This document shows positions 23,671 to 30,822 of a DNA stretch of 34,000 nucleotides, in pieces. The notes under the pieces are model-generated. The model was not told the DNA's origin. It ran no database searches and saw nothing but the letters and a program-made list of their open reading frames with translations. Source of the stretch: Syntrophomonadaceae bacterium (lineage in GTDB: Bacteria > Bacillota > Syntrophomonadia > Syntrophomonadales > Syntrophomonadaceae); contig JAAYNQ010000036.1 of the NCBI GenBank assembly GCA_012520725.1, positions 1-34,000 on the forward strand. The letters are read 5' to 3'. Both the position numbers and the translations under genes were made by a program. The stretch's first letter is position 1, and every line of letters begins with the position of its first letter.

Positions 23671-23699
23671 TTGACACTGATAGGGAGTTCTAATATCAT
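23671..23699 (+). promoter_or_regulatory. Consensus sigma-A promoter of the thioredoxin/ccdA genes
   Basis: TTGACA (23671-23676) and TATCAT (23694-23699) are spaced by exactly 17 bases. The predicted transcript has a leader of about 160 bases before the thioredoxin-like gene. That leader contains a 41-codon open stretch without a start codon, which I do not call a gene. The 489-base divergent gap with porC otherwise holds only the por promoter and operator. Confidence 0.7.
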
Positions 23700-23868
23700 A
23701 AGCAATACTTATATAAGGTAATTATTTGGGGAGATAGCATCATCCCAGAATATTATGCTTGGAGTGGAGTTCAGCCAGCACTGGATGGAAGTGCAGTTAA
23801 TAAATATATCCTGAAAATAATAGAACGGGTAATATGAGAAACAAGTATTACTTGCAGGAGGAGGAAGC

Positions 23869-24306
23869 ATGAACAGAAGGCTTAAATGGATAGTTATCGC
23901 TTTAATACTGGTATTTCTAGGAGTAATGATATATAAATATTATTTGGCTGCTCCTGCACCACAGCAGGAGATAGATTCCAATGTCTTATCTGCCGAGCAG
24001 GAAATAAATAGTGGGTTGGAAAACAAGGAGAGTATGTGGATATTGTTTGTCTCTGCCAGCTGTGAGCCCTGTGCCGAGATGCATGAAATATTCAAGCAGT
24101 TAAAACCAAAATATTCAGGAAAAGTGAAGTTTATAGAAGTTGACGTTAATGATAGAGCCAATTTTAAGCTAGTGCAGCAATATAAATTACAGTATGTCCC
24201 CACCACCTTTATCGTGGATAGTCAGGGGAATACATCCTATCATAATGTAGGGGTAATAGCGCTGGATAGGCTACAGGCCGAGCTGGACCGGGTGGTGAGG
24301 CAGTAA
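23869..24306 (+). CDS. Membrane-anchored thioredoxin-like protein
   Basis: The protein has 145 residues. Residues 8-26 form an N-terminal membrane anchor after a basic MNRRLK start. The thioredoxin fold follows, with the active site CEPC at 65-68 and the cis-proline loop YVPTTF near 112-117. The redox domain therefore faces outside. GGAGGAGGAAGC precedes the ATG. The next gene, a CcdA-type membrane electron carrier, overlaps by one base (TAATG). The pair resembles ResA/CcdA, in which CcdA reduces an extracytoplasmic thioredoxin with electrons from the cytoplasm. No cytochrome c maturation genes are present here, so the target may be other extracytoplasmic thiol proteins. Confidence 0.85.
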   Translation: MNRRLKWIVIALILVFLGVMIYKYYLAAPAPQQEIDSNVLSAEQEINSGLENKESMWILFVSASCEPCAEMHEIFKQLKPKYSGKVKFIEVDVNDRANFKLVQQYKLQYVPTTFIVDSQGNTSYHNVGVIALDRLQAELDRVVRQ

Positions 24307-24992
24307 TGGAAGCCTGGCTTAACCAGGTGGCACCGCAATTATTAAAAGATATTTCAATATACGCTTATGGACTGGTTTTCTTGGCCGGGCTGGTCAGCAG
24401 TATTGGTCCCTGTAATATTACCATGGTCCCGATAATAGTAGCCCACGTAGCCGGGAAAGAAGCTACCCGTCGGAGAAGCTTTGCCATATCCATGGCCTTT
24501 ATGCTGGGTACCGCCACCACCTTTATGCTCTTGGGTATATTTATTGCCGTGGTAGGGGGTATCTTCGGAACCAGCAGGAGCATCATATATTATTTAGTGG
24601 CCAGTGTTTGTGTAATAATCGGTTTAAATCTCTTAGGAATACTCAGGTTAAACATTAACTTTGGTGGTAATCTTCTTAATCGTACGGCTAATCTAAGCGG
24701 GTTAGGCGGCAGTTATTTACTGGGCCTGACTATGGGGCTGGTAGGTTCACAGTGCGGCACCCCAATGCTCCTGGTGATTTTATCCCTGGCCTTGGCCAGC
24801 GGAAAATGGCTATATGGTGCCAGCTTACTCTTTGTATATGCATTGGGGCGTGGAGTGCCAGTAGTATTAGCAGGAACATTTACCGGCATACTGAGCCGTA
24901 TGCAGCTTTTCGCAGCTACGAGCCAGGCCCTGGAAAGAGTAGCCGGTTTAATAATTATCCTGGTGGGAGGGTATTTTTTCTGGATAGCCTGA
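24306..24992 (+). CDS. CcdA-family transmembrane electron carrier
   Basis: This 228-residue protein has about six hydrophobic segments and belongs to the CcdA/DsbD-beta family, which moves reducing equivalents from cytoplasmic thioredoxin across the membrane. The two redox cysteines are Cys36 in SSIGPCN and Cys150 in GSQCGTP, in the first and fourth segments as expected. VYALGRGVPVVLAG is a further family segment. The gene begins within the stop of the thioredoxin-like gene, so the two products are made together and probably form one redox pathway. The gene symbol is withheld because several CcdA-like paralogues exist in this class. Confidence 0.88.
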   Translation: MEAWLNQVAPQLLKDISIYAYGLVFLAGLVSSIGPCNITMVPIIVAHVAGKEATRRRSFAISMAFMLGTATTFMLLGIFIAVVGGIFGTSRSIIYYLVASVCVIIGLNLLGILRLNINFGGNLLNRTANLSGLGGSYLLGLTMGLVGSQCGTPMLLVILSLALASGKWLYGASLLFVYALGRGVPVVLAGTFTGILSRMQLFAATSQALERVAGLIIILVGGYFFWIA

Positions 24993-25030
24993 ATCTTTCA
25001 TAACAATAACCAAAGAAGGGGAGATCATAG

Positions 25031-25189
25031 TTGGATATTGGTGTGATCGGTGGAGCAGATGGGCCAACCTGTATTGTTATAAGCTCCAGTACTGATTGGT
25101 GTACTGTTGCCGCCATAGCAATTATATTTATTGCAGGTATTATTATTTGGAATATTGGAAAGGGAAGAAGTAAATCGGGCCGATCTTAA
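25031..25189 (+). CDS. 52-residue microprotein with decarboxylase beta-subunit signature
   Basis: This short ORF starts with TTG, seven bases after GGGGAG. It begins MDIGVIGGADGPTCIVI, which carries the IGxIGGADGPTxI signature of the beta subunits of Na+-translocating decarboxylases (oxaloacetate, malonate and glutaconyl-CoA families). A hydrophobic stretch, VAAIAIIFIAGIIIW, at about residues 26-40 is one membrane segment, followed by a basic tail NIGKGRSKSGRS. A full beta subunit has over 370 residues with several membrane segments, so this is not a pump by itself. It may be a decayed fragment or a stand-alone regulatory peptide; the good ribosome binding site and clean reading frame favour a gene. 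It lies 38 bases after ccdA. Confidence 0.6.
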   Translation: MDIGVIGGADGPTCIVISSSTDWCTVAAIAIIFIAGIIIWNIGKGRSKSGRS

Positions 25190-25253
25190 GAAGATGGCCA
25201 AATACCAGTAACCTGCCTTGTAATAAAACAGGTGACAGAGGAGTGCCAGGCAG

Positions 25254-25979
25254 ATGAAGAAGTATATTGAAAAGGTTTATCTCCGGGAATACCCCGGGGC
25301 AGATTCATACCTATACCGGCTTCCGGTAGTTAAAAACCTTTGGAAAATTGGGGGATTGGATTTCACCAGTAGTGTAATTATTTTTGTCGGAGAGAATGGC
25401 ACCGGCAAGTCTACCTTACTGGAAGCTATGGCCATTGCCCTGGGATTTAACCCGGAAGGCGGCAGTAGAAATTTTCATTTTGCCACCAAGGATACCCACT
25501 CCGATCTGAATGAGTATCTGCGAATTAGTCGCAGCAATTATTTCCAAGATGGTTTTTTCCTGCGTTCAGAAAGCTTATACAATATCTCATCATATATTGA
25601 TGATAGAGATCCTGAAATCATATACAGTTACGGCGGCAAATCCCTTCATCATCAATCCCATGGTGAAAGTGTATTGACATTGGTTCAAAATCGCTTTGGA
25701 GGAAACGGCTTATATATTTTGGATGAACCCGAGGCGGCACTTTCCCCCTCCAGGCAGCTAACACTAATGGTGGAAATGAATCATTTGGTGAAAAACAACT
25801 CCCAATTCATTATGGCCACCCATTCTCCCATTTTAATATGTTATCCCGGAGCACAGCTGGTTGAACTTACCGAGGACGGAATTAATACGCTTGAGTATCA
25901 AGAAACAGAGCACTTCAAGCTCACTAAGCAATTCTTAAATAACCCGGAACAAATGCTAAGGTATTTGTTGCAGGATTGA
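25254..25979 (+). CDS. SMC/ABC-type ATPase (COG3910-like)
   Basis: This 241-residue soluble ATPase has Walker A GENGTGKST at 46-54, an ABC-signature-like SHGES near 136, Walker B LYILDEPEAALSP near 155 and an H-loop ATHSP near 185. It lacks a coiled-coil arm and any transport partner, so it is not a transporter subunit. It fits the family of stand-alone predicted ATPases with an AAA_23-like N-terminus. Such proteins are common in Firmicutes, often as single genes, and their role is unknown. Defence roles are reported for some related ABC-ATPases, but no partner nuclease or effector lies next to it. A GAGGAGTGCCAGGCAG site precedes the start. Confidence 0.8.
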   Translation: MKKYIEKVYLREYPGADSYLYRLPVVKNLWKIGGLDFTSSVIIFVGENGTGKSTLLEAMAIALGFNPEGGSRNFHFATKDTHSDLNEYLRISRSNYFQDGFFLRSESLYNISSYIDDRDPEIIYSYGGKSLHHQSHGESVLTLVQNRFGGNGLYILDEPEAALSPSRQLTLMVEMNHLVKNNSQFIMATHSPILICYPGAQLVELTEDGINTLEYQETEHFKLTKQFLNNPEQMLRYLLQD

Positions 25980-26191
25980 TTTAGGGGCCAGTCTCTGCTT
26001 GCCAATGGTCCTTCTTATCCTGCTCCTATGGCTCCACCTGCTTCGGAATAAGATATAATTCTCCTCGCCTGATGCTATATATTAGAAGTAAAACTTATCC
26101 AGCTAACAACAATAGTGGTATTATACTGTAAGCAGGCCTTTTTCCCATGCGTAAAACAGGTAAGTATTATTATGAGAGGCAGGTTGATATT

Positions 26192-27478
26192 ATGAAAAAG
26201 CTGATGATTTGTCTTTTAGTTGGGGTATTGATGCTCTGTCCTCTGGTAGCAATGGCCAGCCCAGGTTCTGATGGAGTTTTTGTTGATGTCCAGGGGCATT
26301 GGGCCGAAACGGTAATTGAAAATGCTTATAAAAGCGGTTTGATGATGGGTATGGGGGTAAATGAATCCGGCTTTAAGATCTTTGCTCCCGAAGAAGCGGT
26401 AAACCGCTACCAATTGGCCGTAGTCCTGGATCGGGTTTTTGACTTGGATTATGGGAACCTGCGCTTTATTAAAGAACCGGTGGCCAGCGATTACTATTAT
26501 GACCTGGAAAATGACGCCTGGTATAGTGAAGCCGTGACCATGGGAACTATTAATCACCTTTTTAATCGGATGGATGAGTTTGCCGGAGGAGAGCAAGTTA
26601 GCAGAATAGAGGTTGCCCTTAGTATTTACCGGGGATTTATGGCCAAGGGTATAAGTGTTCCTATGATAATGCTGATGCCCCTTTATGATGATACGGAAGG
26701 CCTGTCCCAGGAAGAAAGCAATGCTATGGTGTTTGTAAGCAATACCGGTATTATGCAGGGAAATAACCAGCTCTTCCGCCCTCATGATCCCATTAAACGA
26801 GCTGAACTGGCCAAGGTGTTAAGCAAATGTGCGGAATTGATAGAGATGAACCCGCCTGAGTCTCTACCAATAGCTGATATTAAAGTGGAGATTAAAGAAG
26901 TCCAAAGTGAATCCCCATTAATAAATGTCGATCTTAATATTCCGGTAATCAGCGGTATGTCTGATCAAGGAATACAGAAGCAGCTTAACCAATTGCTGGA
27001 GCAGGATGCTTTGGAGCGTAAGGCAGCAATGATAGCTCAAGCTGAAGAGGATTCGGATTTTATCCTCAGTGAACCTTATCATAGCTATGAATTAGTAAGT
27101 AGGTTTTATCAATATTATTTAAGCAATGATGTCTTGAGCTTATATGTGGACTATTATTCCTATACCGGTGGTGCTCACGGCATGACGGAAAGGATAGCCT
27201 ATAATTTTGATCTGAAAAATGGAGAAGAGCTGGATTTAAGTGACTTGTTTGCACCGGAAAGCGATTACCAGGAAATGATTAATGAGATAGTGCAGGCAGA
27301 AATAGACCGCAACCCTCAAATATATTTTGAAGGAGAATGGGGTTTTAAAGGAATAAAGGAAGATCAGGGCTTTTACCTGGAAAACGGAAATCTGATAGTA
27401 TATTTTCTGCAATATGAGATTGCTCCTTATGCAGCTGGGATAAGAACCTTTGCCATACCCATGGCTTCTACTTTTTAA
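26192..27478 (+). CDS. Secreted SLH-domain protein with DUF3298-like domain
   Basis: The protein has 428 residues. A signal peptide spans about residues 1-23 (MKKLMICLLVGVLM...AMA, cleavage after AMA). SLH-type repeats follow: VDVQGHWAETVIENAYKSGL, the next at LENDAWYSEAVTMGTI, and a third at VFVSNTGIMQGNNQLFRPHD with PIKRAELAKVL. These anchor proteins to cell-wall polymers. The C-terminal part (about 225-428) resembles DUF4163/DUF3298, including YTGGAHGMT and LFAPESDYQ. Similar domains occur in the anti-sigma factor RsiV, where the domain binds lysozyme, so an inhibitor or sensing role is possible. The start at 26192 is preferred to the ATG at 26147 because the signal peptide begins there. 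A terminator lies 150 bases downstream. Confidence 0.85.
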   Translation: MKKLMICLLVGVLMLCPLVAMASPGSDGVFVDVQGHWAETVIENAYKSGLMMGMGVNESGFKIFAPEEAVNRYQLAVVLDRVFDLDYGNLRFIKEPVASDYYYDLENDAWYSEAVTMGTINHLFNRMDEFAGGEQVSRIEVALSIYRGFMAKGISVPMIMLMPLYDDTEGLSQEESNAMVFVSNTGIMQGNNQLFRPHDPIKRAELAKVLSKCAELIEMNPPESLPIADIKVEIKEVQSESPLINVDLNIPVISGMSDQGIQKQLNQLLEQDALERKAAMIAQAEEDSDFILSEPYHSYELVSRFYQYYLSNDVLSLYVDYYSYTGGAHGMTERIAYNFDLKNGEELDLSDLFAPESDYQEMINEIVQAEIDRNPQIYFEGEWGFKGIKEDQGFYLENGNLIVYFLQYEIAPYAAGIRTFAIPMASTF

Positions 27479-27627
27479 TTCGGCCCTTTAGCCATTAAGG
27501 GTACTTGGCCTGTGAAGAATATCGCTACTGTCTAGTTTCTTACATAGCAGATATATAAAAATAAAAAAGTTAATATACTATCCTTGATGCTGTACGCTAT
27601 CATAATATTATATTTCTCCAGTTGAAG

Positions 27628-27660
27628 CGGCCACAAGATTTACTGTGGCCGTTTTCATTT
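27628..27660 (+). terminator. Rho-independent terminator after the SLH protein gene
   Basis: CGGCCACA (27628-27635) pairs with TGTGGCCG (27644-27651) across an eight-base loop and is followed by TTTTCATTTT. The rest of the 330-base gap shows no gene. Confidence 0.85.
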
Positions 27661-27760
27661 TAAAAGAAAGGGCGGGGAAACCCAGGGATTTATTTAGAAG
27701 GATAAAAGCATTTCTATTTTCGCATTAACCATTATAAGGCATAATTTCCTCTATCCTTGC

Positions 27761-27778
27761 GTACATTATGTACATAAT
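27761..27778. promoter_or_regulatory. TGTACA-core operator of the toxin-antitoxin pair
   Basis: GTACATTATGTAC (27761-27773) overlaps ATTATGTACATAAT (27765-27778), both perfect palindromes. Together they hold one exact TGTACA hexamer and one CGTACA near-match nine bases apart. YefM-type antitoxins recognise TGTACA cores in paired repeats, so autoregulation of the following genes is likely. A weak promoter, TTGCGT at 27757 with TATACA at 27778, would be covered by the operator. Confidence 0.65.
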
Positions 27779-27807
27779 ATACAATGGGGGTGAGGATGGT
27801 GATCTTT

Positions 27808-28218
27808 ATGGATATGATGCAGGCAACTAATGTTAGAAAAAATTTTTCATCGGTTATAGACACAGCGGTTAGAGATAGGCCGGTTATGTTTAAGCGCAAT
27901 AGAGATTATCTTATGTTACTATCGAATACTCAGGTTTTAAGTCTATTACGAGAGTATACTTTTAAAGCCCAATATATTGCTGAAGAAGACGAGACAATAA
28001 CCGCTGTATTAGATGGTTTTGATCTTGTGGTTAATGCTGCAGATCAGGAACAGGCAAGAAATATGCTTGCAGTTGAGCTTGTTGATTACGCGAAGGACTA
28101 CTTTGACCAATTCCAATTATATTATAACTCCCTTAATCGAAAAGAGCATTTTCCCTATATTTTGAGGGTACTGCTTGCTGAAGACTTGGATGAAGTTAAG
28201 GAGTTAATTAATGCCTAG
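27808..28218 (+). CDS. Phd/YefM-like antitoxin with unusual C-terminal domain
   Basis: This is a 136-residue protein when started at the ATG at 27808; ATG 27784, ATG 27796 and GTG 27799 are alternatives, and the purine-rich GGGGGTGAGG at 27786-27795 argues for one of the later ones. The N-terminal 45 residues (MQATNVRKNFSSVIDTAV...LLSNTQVLSLL) match the Phd/YefM DNA-binding fold. The C-terminal 80 residues are longer than usual in YefM. They contain an EDETITAVLDGFDLVVNAAD segment followed by a helix, which loosely recalls the HicB partial RNase H fold. The gene overlaps the toxin by eight bases and sits behind a TGTACA operator. It probably neutralises the HicA-like toxin and represses the pair. 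Confidence 0.75.
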   Translation: MDMMQATNVRKNFSSVIDTAVRDRPVMFKRNRDYLMLLSNTQVLSLLREYTFKAQYIAEEDETITAVLDGFDLVVNAADQEQARNMLAVELVDYAKDYFDQFQLYYNSLNRKEHFPYILRVLLAEDLDEVKELINA

Positions 28219-28429
28219 CTGGAGAGATCTCAAAAGATTTTGTGAACGAGACGGATGGGAACTGTATAAAACAACAGACCACTGGTATTATCGTAAATAT
28301 ATGCCTGATGGCACATTGAAAAGAACTAAAGTATCAATGGGGACGGGAGAAATAAAAAAGAATCTCTGGAAAGAGATTTTAAATAAACAACTTCAAGTCT
28401 CCATAGAGTATTTCAACGATAAAATATAA
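28211..28429 (+). CDS. HicA-like toxin
   Basis: This 72-residue basic protein resembles the double-stranded-RNA-binding fold of HicA mRNA interferases: WRDLKRFCERDGWELYK is the first helix and strand, His24 in TDHWYYRK fits the catalytic histidine position, and PDGTLKRTKV, then IKKNLWKEIL, form the strand and final helix. HicA toxins normally cleave mRNA and block translation and are paired with HicB antitoxins. Here the partner is Phd/YefM-like, overlapping by eight bases (ATG inside the antitoxin's last codons), which makes a mixed system. Activity is inferred from fold and context only. Confidence 0.7.
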   Translation: MPSWRDLKRFCERDGWELYKTTDHWYYRKYMPDGTLKRTKVSMGTGEIKKNLWKEILNKQLQVSIEYFNDKI

Positions 28430-28441
28430 TACGCATTTTTG

Positions 28442-28577
28442 TTCCGCCTGGGCCAACACCGGTCCAGACAGAACTATTTCCTTGTCTATTTTTTCCTTGC
28501 TTACGACATATCTTCTCTATATCTTTATGCTTCCAAGTAAACGTATACTCAATTATAACTCCGGAAAACCAAAAGCT
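28442..28577 (-). pseudogene. Truncated HicA-like paralogue (relic 1)
   Basis: On the minus strand EYTFTWKHKDIEKICRKQG continues through SSVWTGVGPGG and then loses similarity. It matches the ORF at 30459-30668 over its first half, with about 80 percent DNA identity judged by eye (30561-30693). It also aligns loosely with the HicA-like toxin next door through W-[KR]-D-[LIM]-x-[KR]-[IF]-C and the later PDG position. The missing second half and the lack of the His24 equivalent indicate a relic. It is convergent with the toxin gene, starting 13 bases after the toxin stop. Confidence 0.6.
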
Positions 28578-28673
28578 TGTAGAATTTTTCCTTATCACAA
28601 TAAGGAAATAATGGGATTACGAATACTGCATTTATTTTTGCCGATGCTGCATTTGATAAGCCGATTTATCCAC

Positions 28674-28702
28674 TTGACGGTTCAAAGGCAAGGTGCTACC
28701 AT
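28674..28702 (+). promoter_or_regulatory. Probable promoter of the TetR/C45 genes
   Basis: TTGACG (28674-28679) and TACCAT (28697-28702) are spaced by 17 bases. The predicted start near 28709 falls inside the TetR-type operator. Confidence 0.45.
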
Positions 28703-28703
28703 G

Positions 28704-28723
28704 TACCTACCGACCGGTAGGTA
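28704..28723. promoter_or_regulatory. TetR-type operator
   Basis: TACCTACC (28704-28711) and GGTAGGTA (28716-28723) are perfect inverted arms around GACC. The ACCGACCGGT-like centre is a known TetR-family operator style. It covers the predicted transcription start and abuts the AGGAGGGG ribosome binding site of the TetR gene, so autorepression is likely. Confidence 0.7.
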
Positions 28724-28738
28724 GGAGGGGAAAAGTTG

Positions 28739-29347
28739 ATGAAATCTACCCGGAGCCGCTTAAAAGAAACAGCCTTTTCGCTATTTGCCGCTTATGGATA
28801 TGAGTCAACCACCATGAGCCAAATCGCAAATGCAATAGGCATCAAGAAACCGACTCTATATTCATACTATGAATCCAAGGAAGAATTATTTTTGTCTGTC
28901 TTTGCAGAAGTAGCAGAAGAATATCGTCAATATATGGAACAGATCTTGGAAGAAGCACAACAGATGGAAAGCACTAAAGATCAACTTTACCACATCTTCC
29001 AAAGATATATTACCTATTTTGCTCAAAACCCTGAGCTATCAGCTTTTTGGAATCGCATCCTTATTTTCCCTCCAGCATCTCTTAAAGACAAATTGTTTAC
29101 CCAAATTAGTAATTTGGAAGCTAGCCTGTATGAAAAAGTAGCCGAAATTATCCGAGCTGGCCTGGACCGCGGAGATCTACGTCATAGTGTTGTATTAGAT
29201 ACACTATTTACGTTTTACTGTTTCAGAGAAGGCTTATTATTGGCGATATTGTTGAATCCTGATTTAGAACCACGCAAGATTGAAGTGGTTTGGGAAAATA
29301 TCTGGTATGGAATTGGAAATCATGGGGGGATTGAAAATGAAAAGTAA
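28739..29347 (+). CDS. TetR-family transcriptional regulator
   Basis: This 202-residue protein has the N-terminal TetR DNA-binding domain: RLKETAFSLFAAYGYESTTMSQIANAIGIKKPTLYSYYESKEELF (about residues 7-52). The rest is a helical ligand-binding and dimerisation domain (QLYHIFQRYITYFAQNPELSAFW...) like those of fatty-acid or drug-responsive repressors. The ATG at 28739 lies nine bases after AGGAGGGG. A palindrome 16 bases upstream of the start is its likely operator. The gene overlaps the C45-family acyltransferase gene by 11 bases, so the two form one unit and the acyltransferase's substrate or product may be the ligand. Confidence 0.88.
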   Translation: MKSTRSRLKETAFSLFAAYGYESTTMSQIANAIGIKKPTLYSYYESKEELFLSVFAEVAEEYRQYMEQILEEAQQMESTKDQLYHIFQRYITYFAQNPELSAFWNRILIFPPASLKDKLFTQISNLEASLYEKVAEIIRAGLDRGDLRHSVVLDTLFTFYCFREGLLLAILLNPDLEPRKIEVVWENIWYGIGNHGGIENEK

Positions 29348-30404
29348 AAGAGTGCTCAGAGTTATCGAATGTAAAGGGACTCCGTATGAAATCGGTCAAC
29401 AATATGGTGAAGGTTGCCGTGATAGTATCCTTAAATCCATGGAAATCAATTTTGGAATATTAACCTCCGGTTACAAAATAAGCCAAGATGAACTTATTAA
29501 CAGTGCCAAAAAATATCTACCTTTGGTGAGAATCTTTGATCCTGAGTTGATTGAAATGATCAAGGGTCAGGCTGAAGGAGCTGGCATTAGCTTTGATCAG
29601 GCTTTTGCTTTACGCTGTACCCTGGAACTCGGTCCATATTATCCCAGGCTTTCCGGATTGTGCACATCCTTTGCTGCTCGTGGGAAGGCTACCCGGGAAA
29701 GCAAAACTATTCTAGGTCAGAATATCGACTGGTACCCAGGATTCCCCATTGATCTGCTAAAAGTTGTTCATGAGGATGGATTGACTCAACTGACCATTTC
29801 TTTAGGTGGTTTTGCCGAGTATACTTTAAATTCGGCAGGATTGGGAATATGTGCAAATTCGACCTTAACTCCTGCTGAAAATTTTCAATTAAATATTCCA
29901 GTAGCCTGTTACTTGCCTAAAACCATGCGGCAGAAGAACATTGGAGATGCTCTAGGTGTATTGTGCCAAGCTGCTCGGGGTGTTGGCTATTACCACCTGG
30001 CCAGTGCGGAAGGTGATATAGTTGGTATTGAGAGTGTGTTCGATGACTTCAATATTATTTACCCCGAACAGGATATATTGGTACACTCCAATCATTATGT
30101 AACTGATCGTTTTAAGAAAGGAGACCAGGCTTACATGGGGATAGCAGACAGCTACCTTCGTTTAGACAGAATAAAGCGCCTCATGGAGATGGAATACGGT
30201 GACCTTAGCGTGGAAAAAATGATGGCGATCTTAACAGATCACAATGACTATCCGCTCTCAATCTGCCGCCATTATGACCCGGAAACCCCTAGACTGTTTA
30301 ATGCTGAGACCCTGGTATCATTTATAATGCTTCCGGAAGAACAACGGATGTTTATATCATATGGACCTCCCTGCCAGAACGAGTACATAGAGTACAGACT
30401 ATAA
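29337..30404 (+). CDS. C45-family autoproteolytic acyltransferase/hydrolase
   Basis: This 355-residue protein belongs to the N-terminal nucleophile hydrolases related to acyl-CoA:6-aminopenicillanic-acid acyltransferase. The probable nucleophile is Cys109 in SGLCTSFAARG; autocleavage before it would expose its amino group. GQNIDWYPG follows at about 125-135, and YCTN-type equivalents appear as NSAGLGICANSTLTP near 165-180. The N-terminal VIECKGTPYEIGQQYGEGC is typical of the family. Bacterial members act on acyl-amino compounds, bile salts or signalling amides, so the substrate here is open. No signal peptide is seen. The ATG at 29337, inside the TetR gene and six bases after GGGGGG, is chosen over an in-frame ATG at 29280. 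A TetR partner implies inducible expression. Confidence 0.82.
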   Translation: MKSKRVLRVIECKGTPYEIGQQYGEGCRDSILKSMEINFGILTSGYKISQDELINSAKKYLPLVRIFDPELIEMIKGQAEGAGISFDQAFALRCTLELGPYYPRLSGLCTSFAARGKATRESKTILGQNIDWYPGFPIDLLKVVHEDGLTQLTISLGGFAEYTLNSAGLGICANSTLTPAENFQLNIPVACYLPKTMRQKNIGDALGVLCQAARGVGYYHLASAEGDIVGIESVFDDFNIIYPEQDILVHSNHYVTDRFKKGDQAYMGIADSYLRLDRIKRLMEMEYGDLSVEKMMAILTDHNDYPLSICRHYDPETPRLFNAETLVSFIMLPEEQRMFISYGPPCQNEYIEYRL

Positions 30405-30458
30405 CCTGCATTCAAAAAATCGGTATTTTTATATAGGTTAAAGATTATTGAATGGCTA

Positions 30459-30668
30459 TTATTCTGCCGATCCATGTTTCACTGCTATCCTTAATATCTC
30501 ATTAGGCAATCCTGGCCCAACATTGCCAGTGTGTTTCGAATGAATAGTAGTAGTTCTTATTTTTCCGTCTGGGCCAACACCGGTCCAGACAGAACTCTTA
30601 CCTTGTTTTTCCATACCTGGCTTTCGACATATCTTTTCCATATCTTTCCAAGTAAACGTATAACCCAT
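30459..30668 (-). CDS. HicA-fold paralogue without antitoxin (relic 2 or orphan)
   Basis: A 69-residue minus-strand ORF begins GYTFTWKDMEKICRKPGMEK and contains SSVWTGVGPDGKIRTTTI and LPNEILR. It aligns with the HicA-like toxin at 28211 through W-[KR]-D-[LM]-x-[KR]-[IF]-C-x-[KR]-x-G, PDG-x-[IL]-[KR]-x-T and x-EIL. The catalytic-type His of the toxin is replaced by Val, though IHSKH adds others. No ribosome binding site or antitoxin gene lies upstream, so expression is uncertain. It is convergent with the C45 gene and is the full-length counterpart of the truncated copy at 28442-28577. Confidence 0.55.
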   Translation of the reverse strand: MGYTFTWKDMEKICRKPGMEKQGKSSVWTGVGPDGKIRTTTIHSKHTGNVGPGLPNEILRIAVKHGSAE

Positions 30669-30822
30669 TATGACTGCGAAAAACCAAAAAGCCTGTCAGC
30701 CCCTCCAAGGAGGATATAACAGAAAAAACCAGAATAGTAGATATATATGCCAAATTATAGCATATGTGGATTGTTCATTTGTTGGGGCCAGCCTTTAAAG
30801 AGTGGGGAGTGGAACATTATAT

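Noticed and set aside
23710-23840. 41-codon open stretch (about DSIIPEYYAWSGVQ onward) in the thioredoxin leader
   Set aside because: It has no start codon in frame and no ribosome binding site. It could be a gene relic but cannot be supported.
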